In this document: in pieces, positions 7,085 to 14,897 of the stretch
How positions within the stretch are numbered: position 1 is the stretch's first letter
Layout of the letters: the number at the start of each line of letters is the position of its first letter
Source of the DNA: Candidatus Omnitrophota bacterium
GTDB taxonomy: Bacteria > Omnitrophota > Gorgyraeia > Gygaellales > Profunditerraquicolaceae
NCBI GenBank assembly: GCA_016938245.1
Contig: JAFGUY010000037.1
Location: 1 to 15,127 of the forward strand
DNA length: 15,127 bases
Direction of reading: 5' to 3'
The notes under the pieces: model-generated
What the model saw: the letters and a program-made list of their open reading frames with translations, nothing else
Database searches by the model: none
Told to the model about the DNA's origin: nothing
Translations under genes and position numbers: made by a program

Positions 7085-7324
7085 TTATTTGTTAGCGCTC
7101 TTTTCTTCAATATACTTAATTGCATCTCCGACTTTAGCGATCTTTTCAGCATCTTCATCGGGTATTTCGATACCAAATTCTTCTTCTAAAGCCATTACCA
7201 ACTCTACGGTATCCAAAGAGTCTGCACCTAAGTCATCCACAAAAGAAGCCTCAGGGGTAACCTCTTCGGGTTTGACACCCAGCTGTTCTGCTATGATTGA
7301 TTTAACTTTCTCTTGCACTGCCAT
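7085..7324 (-). CDS. acpP: Acyl carrier protein
   Basis: Small acidic carrier that holds growing acyl chains on 4'-phosphopantetheine. The 79-residue protein has the invariant DSL attachment motif with Ser36 (GADSLDTVELVMALEEEFG) and the usual four-helix pattern rich in Glu and Asp. AAGGAGG lies 6 bases before the ATG, one of the best ribosome-binding sites in the window and in line with the high expression expected. It sits between fabG (28-base gap) and fabF. An extended -10 element overlapping the fabG stop suggests an internal promoter. Confidence 0.98.
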   Translation of the reverse strand: MAVQEKVKSIIAEQLGVKPEEVTPEASFVDDLGADSLDTVELVMALEEEFGIEIPDEDAEKIAKVGDAIKYIEEKSANK

Positions 7325-7351
7325 TCTTTTTCCTCCTTGTTTTTACCTATA

Positions 7352-7360
7352 ATTATACCA
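7352..7360 (-). promoter_or_regulatory. Possible extended -10 promoter for acpP
   Basis: TGGTATAAT on the minus strand (TATAAT at 7352-7357) is a perfect extended -10 element overlapping the fabG stop codon. There is no good -35 box 16-18 bases upstream. Predicted start at about 7345 would give a leader of about 20 bases containing the strong AAGGAGG of acpP. Confidence 0.4.
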
Positions 7361-8096
7361 TCACCATCCCGCCGTCTACGGTAAGTGTCTGCCCGGTGAT
7401 ATAGCCTGACTCTTCAGATGCCAGGAATAAACAGACATTAGCAACATCCTCCGGCGTACCTAATTTAGCCATTGGGATTGCCTCCATCATCTTGCGCTTC
7501 ACCTCATCCGCAAGCTTGGCGGTCATATCAGTTTGTATGAAACCCGGGGCGACGCAATTGGCATTGATATTGCGCGAAGCCAATTCTTTGGCCACGGTTT
7601 TAGTAAGAGCGATAATACCTGCTTTGGAAGCGGCATAATTTGCCTGCCCCCAGTTACCCATAAGCCCAATTATCGAAGCGATGCTTATTATTTTACCGCT
7701 TCTTTGCTTGACCATGGGGCGGGAGACGGCTTTGATGCAATTAAATGTACCTTTTAGGTTTACGTTTATAACCGCATTCCACTCTGCCTGGGACATCCTA
7801 AGCAAAAGATTATCCTTGGTAATCCCGGCATTGTTAACTAATATATCAACCTTTCCAAGTTTGTCAAGAATTTTGTTAACCCCTTCCTCTACCTTTGTGT
7901 AATCAGTGACATCTAACTCCAAAGCCAGTGCTTTCCTGCCTAAACTCTCAATTTCAGAGGCGGCCTGAAGAGCTAATCCAAGGTTAACATCAGCTATAAC
8001 TACGTCCGCCCCTTCTCTGGCAAAGACCACGGCAATAGCCTTTCCTATACCTCTTGCCCCTCCGGTTATTAACGCTACCTTACCTTTTAGCCTCAT
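7353..8096 (-). CDS. fabG: 3-oxoacyl-[acyl-carrier-protein] reductase
   Basis: Short-chain dehydrogenase that reduces 3-oxoacyl-ACP to 3-hydroxyacyl-ACP. The 247-residue protein has TGGARGIG (11-18), NNAG (88-91), and the catalytic residues Asn113, Ser141, Tyr154 and Lys158 (NYAASKAG). It ends with the usual TGQTLTVDGG block. Position 36, at the end of the second beta strand, is Asp (VVIADVN). In classical SDRs this favours NADH, whereas E. coli FabG uses NADPH. That is an inference, and SDR family members are numerous, but position between fabD and acpP makes FabG secure. A GGAGGG ribosome-binding site lies 11 bases before the ATG. Confidence 0.95.
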   Translation of the reverse strand: MRLKGKVALITGGARGIGKAIAVVFAREGADVVIADVNLGLALQAASEIESLGRKALALELDVTDYTKVEEGVNKILDKLGKVDILVNNAGITKDNLLLRMSQAEWNAVINVNLKGTFNCIKAVSRPMVKQRSGKIISIASIIGLMGNWGQANYAASKAGIIALTKTVAKELASRNINANCVAPGFIQTDMTAKLADEVKRKMMEAIPMAKLGTPEDVANVCLFLASEESGYITGQTLTVDGGMVMV

Positions 8097-8136
8097 TTTT
8101 GAGCAACCCTCCTTTTGGCTTGTGCTGCTAAAATAC

Positions 8137-8168
8137 TTATCTTGCTTGGTAGGGACAGTCCCTACTGT
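8137..8168 (-). repeat. GTAG/GGGACtGTCCC intergenic repeat, copy 3 (after fabD)
   Basis: The minus-strand core GTAGGGACTGTCCCTAC (8149-8165) is a perfect 8+1+8 inverted repeat. It begins four bases after the fabD stop and is followed by CAAGCAAGATAAG, resembling the right flank of copy 4 (ACGACAAGATAAG). It is the simplest copy, with a single palindrome. Confidence 0.8.
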
Positions 8169-8169
8169 T

Positions 8170-9084
8170 TTAGCTAGATAAATTTAGGATATCTGATGCC
8201 TTTTCTATATTTATTACCCTTGCAGAAGGATCGATCCTACGCATTAACCCTTTAAGCACCTTACCCGGGCCGAATTCGATGAAATTACTTACGCCTTCAG
8301 ACAATATGAATTTCATCGAATCTTCCCATTTCACCGGAGAATGAACCTGATGCACTAGATTATCCTTAATTTGTAAAGCCTCTACCTGAATACCGGCTGA
8401 ATAGTTACTTACCACAGACACCAAAGCATCCTTGATATTAGCCTTATCCAGTGCCTTTTTAAGAGCTGATGAAGCCTCAAGCATAAGCGAAGAGTGAAAA
8501 GCGCCGCTTACCTCTAAAGGTATTACCCTCTTTGCCCCGGCCTGATCACAAAGCTGCGCTGCTTTCTCCACTGAGCCAGACTCTCCGGTAATGACAACCT
8601 GTCCGGAACAATTCAAATTTGCTATCTCTGCCCTGCAATTAAGGCAAATCTCCTTTATTTTATCGGTAGGCAGATCAAGAACTGCAGCCATCTTTCCCGG
8701 ATACTTACGGGAGGCCGCATCCATCAGTTCACCCCGTATTTTAATCAGCTTGATCCCATCTTCAAAACTTATACTCCCTGAAGCTATCAAGGCACTATAC
8801 TCGCCTAAGCTTAAACCTGCCATAAAGCTGGGGGCAATATTTCTCCTTGCCCTAAAAGCATTGAAAGCTGCGATACTTACGGTTACAATCGCAGGCTGAG
8901 AAATATTAGTAACCTTTAATTTTTCTTCCGGGCCTTCGAAACAAATTTTCTTTAGATCAAAATCTAATAAATCCTGGGCCCTATCAAAGACCGCTTTTGC
9001 TTCGGGGAAATTATCATACAAATCTTTCCCCATGCCAACATACTGTGAACCCTGGCCGGCAAAGAGAAAGGCAGTTTTTACCAT
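8170..9084 (-). CDS. fabD: Malonyl-CoA:ACP transacylase
   Basis: Moves the malonyl group from CoA to acyl carrier protein, supplying FabH and FabF. The 304-residue protein shows GQGSQ (10-14, oxyanion-hole Gln), the nucleophile Ser92 in GLSLGEYSALIASG, Arg117 in KIRGELM (malonate carboxylate binding) and His197 in AFHSSLM. IEFGPGKVLKGL near the C-terminus is the usual closing block. The ATG lies inside the end of fabH, sharing 7 bases, so the pair is coupled. A repeat element follows the stop codon before fabG. Confidence 0.97.
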   Translation of the reverse strand: MVKTAFLFAGQGSQYVGMGKDLYDNFPEAKAVFDRAQDLLDFDLKKICFEGPEEKLKVTNISQPAIVTVSIAAFNAFRARRNIAPSFMAGLSLGEYSALIASGSISFEDGIKLIKIRGELMDAASRKYPGKMAAVLDLPTDKIKEICLNCRAEIANLNCSGQVVITGESGSVEKAAQLCDQAGAKRVIPLEVSGAFHSSLMLEASSALKKALDKANIKDALVSVVSNYSAGIQVEALQIKDNLVHQVHSPVKWEDSMKFILSEGVSNFIEFGPGKVLKGLMRRIDPSARVINIEKASDILNLSS

Positions 9085-10055
9085 TTTATGATTGACGCTC
9101 CCCAGACAAGGCCTGCGCCAAAAGCATCGAGCAAAATTATATCCCCTTTTTTTATCCTGCCTTCTTTTACTGCCTCAACCAAAGCAGTTACCGTAGAGGC
9201 GCTGGACATATTCCCGTATTTCTCTATATTAAGGTAAATTTTATCCTCGGGAATCCCTAATTTCTTAGCCACTGCCAGAATTATCCGGGAATTAGCCTGA
9301 TGAGGAACAATAAGATCTACGTCTTTAAAGTTAAGCCCGGCTTGTTCTAAAGCCCTTTCTGCCGCCATAGTCATCCTTCTAATCGCTGTCTTAAATAACT
9401 CGTTTCCCTTCATCTTAAGATAATGCATCCGGCTATCTACAGTTTCATGGGAAGCGGGCTTACGCGAACCTCCGGCAGGCATATTCAATAATTCCATATT
9501 TGAACCATCGCATCCTAGATAAACAGAAAGAATTCCTCCGGATTTTACTTCTGATAATACACATGCGCCTGCGCCATCTCCGAGTAAAACACAGGTGTTT
9601 CTGTCTTGCCAGTCTGTTACCGCAGAAAGCTTTTCCGCGCCGATGATTAAAGCATTTTTATAAGTTCCGCGGGCAATAAATTGTTCGGCTATTGATAAAG
9701 CATAAACAAATCCTGCGCAGGCTGCGGAAATATCAAAAGCAGCGGCTTTTTCTGCTAAAAGCGTATTCTGCACAATAGAAGCTGTAGAAGGAAAAGGCAT
9801 ATCACCTGTAACTGTTGCTACAATAATTAAATCTAAATCCTGCGGATTCAATTTAGCATGAGCTAAAGCCTCTCTTGCAGCTTTTATAGCTAAATCCGAA
9901 GTTGCTTCGGTATCCGAGGCGATTCTACGTTCTTTTATGCCGGTACGCGTAGTAATCCATTCATCAGTAGTATCTACCAATTTTTCCAAATCATGGTTGC
10001 TTAATACTTTCTGCGGCAGATACTCCCCTACTCCGATTATTCCTACTTTGCGCAT
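9078..10055 (-). CDS. fabH: 3-oxoacyl-[acyl-carrier-protein] synthase III
   Basis: Starts fatty-acid synthesis by condensing an acyl-CoA primer with malonyl-ACP. The 325-residue protein has the catalytic triad Cys113 (ISAACAGF), His252 (PHQAN) and Asn282 (EKYGNMSSAST), plus the N-terminal DEWITTRTGIKERR block (31-44). Whether it prefers acetyl-CoA or branched primers cannot be read from sequence alone, though the adjacent leucine genes make that question relevant. The start lies 2 bases after the plsX stop, with GGAGG about 13 bases upstream. It overlaps fabD by 7 bases. Confidence 0.97.
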   Translation of the reverse strand: MRKVGIIGVGEYLPQKVLSNHDLEKLVDTTDEWITTRTGIKERRIASDTEATSDLAIKAAREALAHAKLNPQDLDLIIVATVTGDMPFPSTASIVQNTLLAEKAAAFDISAACAGFVYALSIAEQFIARGTYKNALIIGAEKLSAVTDWQDRNTCVLLGDGAGACVLSEVKSGGILSVYLGCDGSNMELLNMPAGGSRKPASHETVDSRMHYLKMKGNELFKTAIRRMTMAAERALEQAGLNFKDVDLIVPHQANSRIILAVAKKLGIPEDKIYLNIEKYGNMSSASTVTALVEAVKEGRIKKGDIILLDAFGAGLVWGASIIKW

Positions 10056-10057
10056 TT

Positions 10058-11041
10058 TTATTTGACCGCCTCCAAAATCCTATCGTTAACTTTACGCTCT
10101 ATCTCTTCATTAGCAACCCTGATGGCATTCTTAATTGCCCGGGAATTGGAACGGCCGTGGCCGATAATAACTACGCCATTTACCCCAAGTAAAGGCGCTC
10201 CGCCATACTCGGCGTAGTCAATACCTTTCTTAAAACGCTTTAGGCTTGGCATAAGAAAAAAGAGCCCGATCTTACCCATAATATTGCTTAAGAGGCGCCT
10301 CTTTAAAAAAGCCTGCATTGCTTCAGCCGCGCTCTCGGAGACCTTCAAAGCAACATTTCCCACAAAACCGTCTGAAATAATAATATCGCATTTACCGCTA
10401 AATAAGTCCTTGCCTTCTATGTTACCGATAAAATTAAGTTTGCTTTTAGAAAGAAGCTCATGGACCTCACGCATAAAATCGGTCCCTTTAGCCTCTTCTT
10501 CCCCTATGTTCAATAGCCCTACTGCAGGATTATTTTTATTTAAGATACTGCGGCAATAGGCATCAGCCATAATCCCATACTGGAGTAACTGGATAGGCTT
10601 AGGATCTACATTAGCGCCTACATCAATAATAAATGACGCGCCTTTTAATGTAGGAGTAACTAGGCCTATCCCCGGACGCTCTATCCCCGGCAAAAGCCTA
10701 AGCTCTAAAGTAGCTGCGCAAACAACTGCACCGGTGTTACCGGCGCTAAAGAATGCGTCTGCCGCACCCGTCTTAACCAGATTAAGGCCGACTACGATTG
10801 AAGAATTTCTTTTACGCCGCACGCTATTAGCAGCAGGCTCGCACATATCAATTACTTCCGGCGCATGGACAATTTCAATGTTTTTACCTGAATATTTTGC
10901 CTTCTTAAGCCACGGGGTTATCTTTTCCTCATCACCGCATAAAATCACCTGTGCGCCGTATTCCTGCACAGCAGAAATTGCGCCCTCAACAACTACCCGA
11001 GGAGCATGATCGCCGCCCATAGCATCTACTACTATTTTCAT
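10058..11041 (-). CDS. plsX: Phosphate acyltransferase PlsX
   Basis: Makes acyl-phosphate from acyl-ACP, the donor that PlsY uses to begin phospholipid synthesis, so it links the fatty-acid genes downstream with membrane lipid formation. The 327-residue length fits the family. Typical parts are VVDAMGGDHAP at the N-terminus, SAGNTGA near 99-105, DVGANVDPKP near 140-149, SDGFVGNVALK near 224-234 and YGGAPLLGVNG near 279-289. The ATG has GAGAGG/GGGAG just upstream. The 80-base gap from rpmF is mostly filled by a repeat. The rpmF-plsX-fabHDG-acpP-fabF order is the widespread bacterial arrangement. Confidence 0.97.
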   Translation of the reverse strand: MKIVVDAMGGDHAPRVVVEGAISAVQEYGAQVILCGDEEKITPWLKKAKYSGKNIEIVHAPEVIDMCEPAANSVRRKRNSSIVVGLNLVKTGAADAFFSAGNTGAVVCAATLELRLLPGIERPGIGLVTPTLKGASFIIDVGANVDPKPIQLLQYGIMADAYCRSILNKNNPAVGLLNIGEEEAKGTDFMREVHELLSKSKLNFIGNIEGKDLFSGKCDIIISDGFVGNVALKVSESAAEAMQAFLKRRLLSNIMGKIGLFFLMPSLKRFKKGIDYAEYGGAPLLGVNGVVIIGHGRSNSRAIKNAIRVANEEIERKVNDRILEAVK

Positions 11042-11065
11042 CGCCTCTCTCCCGAACTATCCTTA

Positions 11066-11115
11066 TCTTGTCGTGGGACAGTCCCCTTCGGGGACAATCC
11101 CTACTGGCTATACTC
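11066..11115 (-). repeat. GTAG/GGGACtGTCCC intergenic repeat, copy 4 (rpmF-plsX gap)
   Basis: On the minus strand GTATAGCCAGTAGGG is followed by ATTGTCCCCGAAGGGGAC and then TGTCCCACGACAAGATAAG. Two palindromic units meet back to back, giving a hairpin with GTCCCC/GGGGAC around a GAA loop and an outer GGGA/TCCC stem. GGGACAGTCCC is at 11075-11085. It starts 18 bases or fewer after the rpmF stop and ends about 25 bases before the plsX ATG. Confidence 0.8.
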
Positions 11116-11121
11116 ACCTAG

Positions 11122-11322
11122 CTATTTCTTTTTCTTCTTTCCCTTTACTTTAATTTCTATAACCTGCTTACCCTTATAGTAACCGCAATGAGGACAGATA
11201 CGGTGAGCAGGTTTAAGCTCTTTACATTGAGGGCAATTGGCAAGATTACCAAATGCTATCTTCCAGTGTGTGCGGCGTTTTCTGCCGCGCGTTGTCGAAT
11301 GCTTTCTCTTAGGTAGTGCCAC
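11122..11322 (-). CDS. rpmF: 50S ribosomal protein L32
   Basis: Small basic protein of the large ribosomal subunit. The 66-residue product has the family start ALPKRKHSTTRGRKRRTHW and a complete zinc ribbon CPQC...CPHC (Cys30, 33, 43, 46), followed by a lysine-only tail. The start codon is GTG (11320-11322), placed 14 bases inside the end of yceD. AAGGAGG (plus-strand 11331-11337) lies 8 bases upstream and is encoded within the yceD cysteine motif, so the start is well supported. YceD-L32 coupling is widely conserved. Confidence 0.96.
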   Translation of the reverse strand: MALPKRKHSTTRGRKRRTHWKIAFGNLANCPQCKELKPAHRICPHCGYYKGKQVIEIKVKGKKKKK

Positions 11323-11722
11323 AGTTACAACCTCCTTCGTTTAAATTCTCCCCGCATTTTTGACAAAGGCCTTTGCAATCAGGCTTACACAGGGGCTTTA
11401 TGGGGTAATCTAAAATAATCTCTTCCCTTATATCAGGATCCAGTTCAATTATAGGATCTGATTTATCTACAGCATAATTTAATTCAATATCTCTACTAAA
11501 GCCTTTCTTCTCTTCCTTAAGGCAACGACTGCAGATTATACTTATCGCCGAGCTTAAGGTAAGAAGCACACAAACGGCGTTATAACTTTTGTTAATAACC
11601 GCCCTGGCCCTGACAGGCTCTAAAAATTTAATTACATCAGTATCTAAATCCAGTGCTTTGGGTTCAAACTCTTCGATAAGGATTAAACCCTCGCCGGGTA
11701 TCTGCCTTGTATCTATCTTCAC
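11309..11722 (-). CDS. yceD: DUF177 / YceD family protein (23S rRNA accumulation protein)
   Basis: Member of the DUF177/YceD family, which almost always precedes rpmF and in known cases is tied to 23S rRNA and large-subunit accumulation. The biochemical role is not settled. The 137-residue protein has a Cys pair (Cys64, Cys67 in CSRC) in the middle and a C-terminal cysteine cluster (112, 116, 120, 123, 132, 134; LCQKCGENLNEGGCNC) typical of the family and suggestive of metal binding. The start is GTG at 11720-11722, three bases after the coaD stop, with no clear ribosome-binding site; MKIDTRQI matches the usual family N-terminus. Its last 14 bases overlap rpmF. Confidence 0.93.
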   Translation of the reverse strand: MKIDTRQIPGEGLILIEEFEPKALDLDTDVIKFLEPVRARAVINKSYNAVCVLLTLSSAISIICSRCLKEEKKGFSRDIELNYAVDKSDPIIELDPDIREEIILDYPIKPLCKPDCKGLCQKCGENLNEGGCNCGTT

Positions 11723-11725
11723 CGT

Positions 11726-12208
11726 TTAATAGTGCAGTTTCTTCTCAAGCGCCTTCTCTACAAAATCCGGAACAAAGCTGCGTAAATTAGCGCCTAAAGA
11801 AGCTGCTTCTTTCAGGAGCTTGGAAGAAAGGTAGCTGTAGGATTCATGCGGCATGAGAAATATGGTTTCGATGTCGCTAGATAACTTTCTGTTGGTTAGC
11901 GCCATCTGGAATTCGTATTCAAAGTCTGAAAGCATTCTTAAGCCCCGGATTAAGACCTTAACCTTGTGTTTTCGTGCATAGTCTACTACCAATCCGTCAA
12001 ATTCCACTATCTCAATCCCCTTAAAATCACGAGTCGCCACTCTAAGCATTCTTACTCTCTCTTTTATACTGAAAATAGGCTTCTTATGAAGATTATGCGC
12101 TACTGCCACGATAACTTCAGGGAATATCTCCTGCGCCCTTTTAATCAAATCAATATGGCCGTAAGTTACCGGGTCAAAGGTCCCCGGATATATCGCTTTC
12201 TGACACAT
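11726..12208 (-). CDS. coaD: Phosphopantetheine adenylyltransferase
   Basis: Adenylates 4'-phosphopantetheine to dephospho-CoA, the penultimate step of CoA synthesis. This feeds acyl-CoA/malonyl-CoA use and the ACP prosthetic group made by the neighbouring genes. The 160-residue length is typical. Motifs are YPGTFDPVTYGH (7-18, nucleotidyltransferase Thr10 and His18), RGLRMLSDFEYEFQMALTNRKL (88-109) and YSYLSSKLLKE (124-134). The ATG has only a weak AGG upstream. The 31-base leader consists largely of a duplicated 16-base sequence shared with the rsmD stop. Confidence 0.96.
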   Translation of the reverse strand: MCQKAIYPGTFDPVTYGHIDLIKRAQEIFPEVIVAVAHNLHKKPIFSIKERVRMLRVATRDFKGIEIVEFDGLVVDYARKHKVKVLIRGLRMLSDFEYEFQMALTNRKLSSDIETIFLMPHESYSYLSSKLLKEAASLGANLRSFVPDFVEKALEKKLHY

Positions 12209-12214
12209 GTACCT

Positions 12215-12246
12215 GTTAGCCGGTTATCCTGCTAGCCGGTTATCCT
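12215..12246. repeat. Tandem duplication of 16 bp at the rsmD-coaD junction
   Basis: Two adjacent 16-base copies, GTTAGCCGGTTATCCT (12215-12230) and GCTAGCCGGTTATCCT (12231-12246), differ at one position. The second contains the rsmD stop codon. The first lies in the coaD leader and repeats the same in-phase TAA-like context. It looks like a small, fairly recent slippage duplication. Confidence 0.9.
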
Positions 12247-12797
12247 ATTTGGGGTTTTTTGTAGAATGATAACGCCGTACTACCGTAAGTTGAAAACTTT
12301 ATTAAATGTAAAACTCCCAGGTGCTCTGGGAGGCTTTCTTTTTTAGGATGCTGCGCTATTATTAAACCAGCGGGCGCTAATATATCATAAGCGCTTAAGG
12401 TTTGCAAGGTTTTTTTTGCCGGGGAATCATCGCCTTTGGAATATGGCGGATCAAAGAAGATAATATCGAATTTGCGCGATTCCTGGGCCAACCTTTTAAT
12501 TGCCACTAGCGCATCTAAAGGCAGTATGCAGCATTTAGTATGTAGTATATAGCTTAAATTCTCTTCTAAAACCTTAAGTACTGAAGGTATATTTTCCACA
12601 AAAACCACTTCTTTTGCCATGCGCGAGGCAGACTCTATACCGACTGCACCTGAACCGGCATACAACTCCAGAAATGAAAGGCCGTTAATATCGCCGAGGA
12701 TATCAAAGATTGCCTTTCGGGTTATATTCTGCGTCGGCCGGATACCCTTAGGCATCCTGATGTTCCTTCCTTTATATATACCCGTAGTTATACGCAT
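12240..12797 (-). CDS. rsmD: 16S rRNA (guanine(966)-N2)-methyltransferase RsmD
   Basis: SAM-dependent enzyme that methylates G966 of 16S rRNA. The 185-residue protein starts with MRITTGIYKGRNI, the usual RsmD N-terminus. It has the SAM-binding motif FLELYAGSGAVGIES (42-56), an acidic residue after beta-2 (VFVEN, Glu68 region) and the catalytic motif FDPPY (115-119). Its start shares one base with the recG stop (TAATG), with TAGGA upstream. The rsmD-coaD pair is common in bacteria. Its stop codon lies in a 16-base tandem duplication. Confidence 0.95.
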   Translation of the reverse strand: MRITTGIYKGRNIRMPKGIRPTQNITRKAIFDILGDINGLSFLELYAGSGAVGIESASRMAKEVVFVENIPSVLKVLEENLSYILHTKCCILPLDALVAIKRLAQESRKFDIIFFDPPYSKGDDSPAKKTLQTLSAYDILAPAGLIIAQHPKKESLPEHLGVLHLIKFSTYGSTALSFYKKPQIG

Positions 12798-14890
12798 TAT
12801 CCTACCAGCATCATTTGTTCATATTCGGGGAATTTCTGCAGTAATCTTTCTTTTACTAACTGATTTTGCCTGTCTGTAAGATGCGGGTCAAGCTTAAGAA
12901 GCCTAATGGCCTCTTCTCTTGCCTTTTTTAATAGCTGCATCTGAACTAAAGGGTTGCCTATTCTTAGCTCGCTTAATCCGTGCTGCTCTCTGCCGAAGAA
13001 TTCTCCCGGTCCCCTTATTTTAAGGTCTTCTTCAGAAATCTTAAAGCCATCGTTATATTTAACCATTGCTAAAAGCCTTGCGGATGCTTCTTGGCTTTTA
13101 CTATCGGAAATAAGCAGGCAGAAAGAAACGCTGCTACCCCTGCCTATTCTTCCGCGCAACTGATGTAATTGAGACAAGCCAAAACGATCAGCATGCTCTA
13201 CAATCATACAAGTAGCCGAAGGTATGTCTATACCTACCTCCAAAACGGTTGTAGAGATCAAAAGATTAATCTTTTTATTCTTAAATGATGACATAACCTT
13301 GTCTTGCTCTTCCCGTTTTAGTTTACCGTGGATTAAGCCTAATTTAAATTCCTTAAATTCACCTGCCTTTAATTCTGCGTACATCTTCTTAGCGCCTGAA
13401 ATATCCAAAGCAGATGATTCTTCGATAACCGGATAAATGATATAAGCCTGATTCCCGCGCCTCAATTCTTCTTTAGCTATTTCATATGCCTTACCTCTAT
13501 CTTCCCCGTTAAAAAGAATTGTCTCGATACTTATCCTTCCGGGAGGAAGCTCATTAATAACAGAAATATCTAAATCTCCATAAAGCGTAATTGCAAGCGT
13601 ACGTGGGATAGGAGTAGCAGTCATAATTAAAACGTCAGGATTTAAGCCTTTACCGGGCAGAAGAGCCCTTTGGCCCACACCAAACTTATGCTGTTCATCA
13701 ATAACCACAAGCCCTAAGTTTTTAAACCTTACCCTCGCTTCTAAAAGCGCATGCGTACCGATTATCAAATCCATTCTTCCTTCTTTTATATCATCATATA
13801 GCCTATTTTTCTCTTTATCAGTAGTACTACCGGTAAGTAATGCTACCTTTATTTCTTTTAGCTTACCGCTTAAAGCTGATAGCTGATAATTGATCTTTTC
13901 ATAATGCTGTTTTGCAAGAATTTCTGTAGGCACCATAAGAACTGCCTGATAACCTCCCTCTATGGACATAACCGCGGCAATCGTAGCTACCACAGTCTTT
14001 CCTGAACCTACATCACCCTGGAGCAGGCGCTGCATGGGCTTAAGGCCCGCCATATCTGATTTTATCTCCTGAATTACTTTATCTTGCGCTCGTGTTAATT
14101 TAAAAGGAAGCCCCAAAACAAATGCCTTTTGCATTGCCCCGCCTATTTTATGCGCTATGCCGGATTTATCCTCTCTTTTTAATTTACGCAAGACTAAAGG
14201 AACCTGAAAAAGAAAGAATTCTTCAAAGGCAAGGCGGGTATATGATTTTTCCTGTAATCCGAAATTCTCGGGAAAGTGGATATTAATAAGGCTTTTGGCT
14301 AAATTCTCTAAAGAATTCCTAGACCTTATATCATAAGGAAGACAATCATTTATTTTAGGCAGATATTCATCTAAAGCAGTTTTCATTATTTTACGGAAAC
14401 TCCTCTGGCCCAATCTTTCGGGAAGGCTGTAAACCGGGACAATTCTTCCAGCGCTAAGCGTATCTTCGGAGTCATTTGAAATAAATTCAAATTCAGGATT
14501 GCTGATTTGAAGCTTTACGCCGTATCTCTCAACCCTGCCATGTAAAATAACTTTGCTGCCGGGCTTAAGATATTCTTTGATATAAGGCTGATTAAACCAG
14601 ACACAGGGTATTCTTCCTGTTTCATCAGCTACTTCTGCTTCGGTTATATTAAAACTTTTCCTGCGCCAGGAATTATGCAAACCTAAAGCTAAAACCTGCG
14701 CCTTGATAGTCTGCGCTTCGCCTTCCTTTAGCTGCGATACAGTAACTAAATTAGTGCGGTCTTCATAGCGACGGGGAAAATAATAAAAAAGGTCAAATAT
14801 AGTTTTAATCCCAAGGTTATTGAATACTTTTGCTCTCTTAGGGCCTATACCTTTTAGGTACTGGATAGATGTATCCTGCGGATTATTCAT
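12797..14890 (-). CDS. recG: ATP-dependent DNA helicase RecG
   Basis: Branch-migrating helicase that remodels stalled forks and recombination intermediates. The 697 residues cover all expected parts. There is a helix-hairpin-helix-like YLKGIGPKRA (11-20), an OB/wedge domain, Walker A GDVGSGKT (292-299), DEQH box (398-401), TATPIPRTLA (424-433), EVGIDIPSAT (551-560), QLRGRIGRG (577-585) and the TRG-type GEFFGREQHG segment beyond 630. ATG 14890 has no ribosome-binding site. A near-consensus promoter ends 8 bases before it, so the message is probably leaderless. It is the first complete gene of the block and joins rsmD by a TAATG overlap. Confidence 0.97.
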   Translation of the reverse strand: MNNPQDTSIQYLKGIGPKRAKVFNNLGIKTIFDLFYYFPRRYEDRTNLVTVSQLKEGEAQTIKAQVLALGLHNSWRRKSFNITEAEVADETGRIPCVWFNQPYIKEYLKPGSKVILHGRVERYGVKLQISNPEFEFISNDSEDTLSAGRIVPVYSLPERLGQRSFRKIMKTALDEYLPKINDCLPYDIRSRNSLENLAKSLINIHFPENFGLQEKSYTRLAFEEFFLFQVPLVLRKLKREDKSGIAHKIGGAMQKAFVLGLPFKLTRAQDKVIQEIKSDMAGLKPMQRLLQGDVGSGKTVVATIAAVMSIEGGYQAVLMVPTEILAKQHYEKINYQLSALSGKLKEIKVALLTGSTTDKEKNRLYDDIKEGRMDLIIGTHALLEARVRFKNLGLVVIDEQHKFGVGQRALLPGKGLNPDVLIMTATPIPRTLAITLYGDLDISVINELPPGRISIETILFNGEDRGKAYEIAKEELRRGNQAYIIYPVIEESSALDISGAKKMYAELKAGEFKEFKLGLIHGKLKREEQDKVMSSFKNKKINLLISTTVLEVGIDIPSATCMIVEHADRFGLSQLHQLRGRIGRGSSVSFCLLISDSKSQEASARLLAMVKYNDGFKISEEDLKIRGPGEFFGREQHGLSELRIGNPLVQMQLLKKAREEAIRLLKLDPHLTDRQNQLVKERLLQKFPEYEQMMLVG

Positions 14891-14897
14891 TTTTTTA

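Noticed and set aside
3965..11115. CRISPR array or intact insertion sequence behind the repeated GGGACAGTCCC motifs
   Set aside because: The copies are kilobases apart, lie between housekeeping genes and have no spacers, cas genes or transposase in the window.
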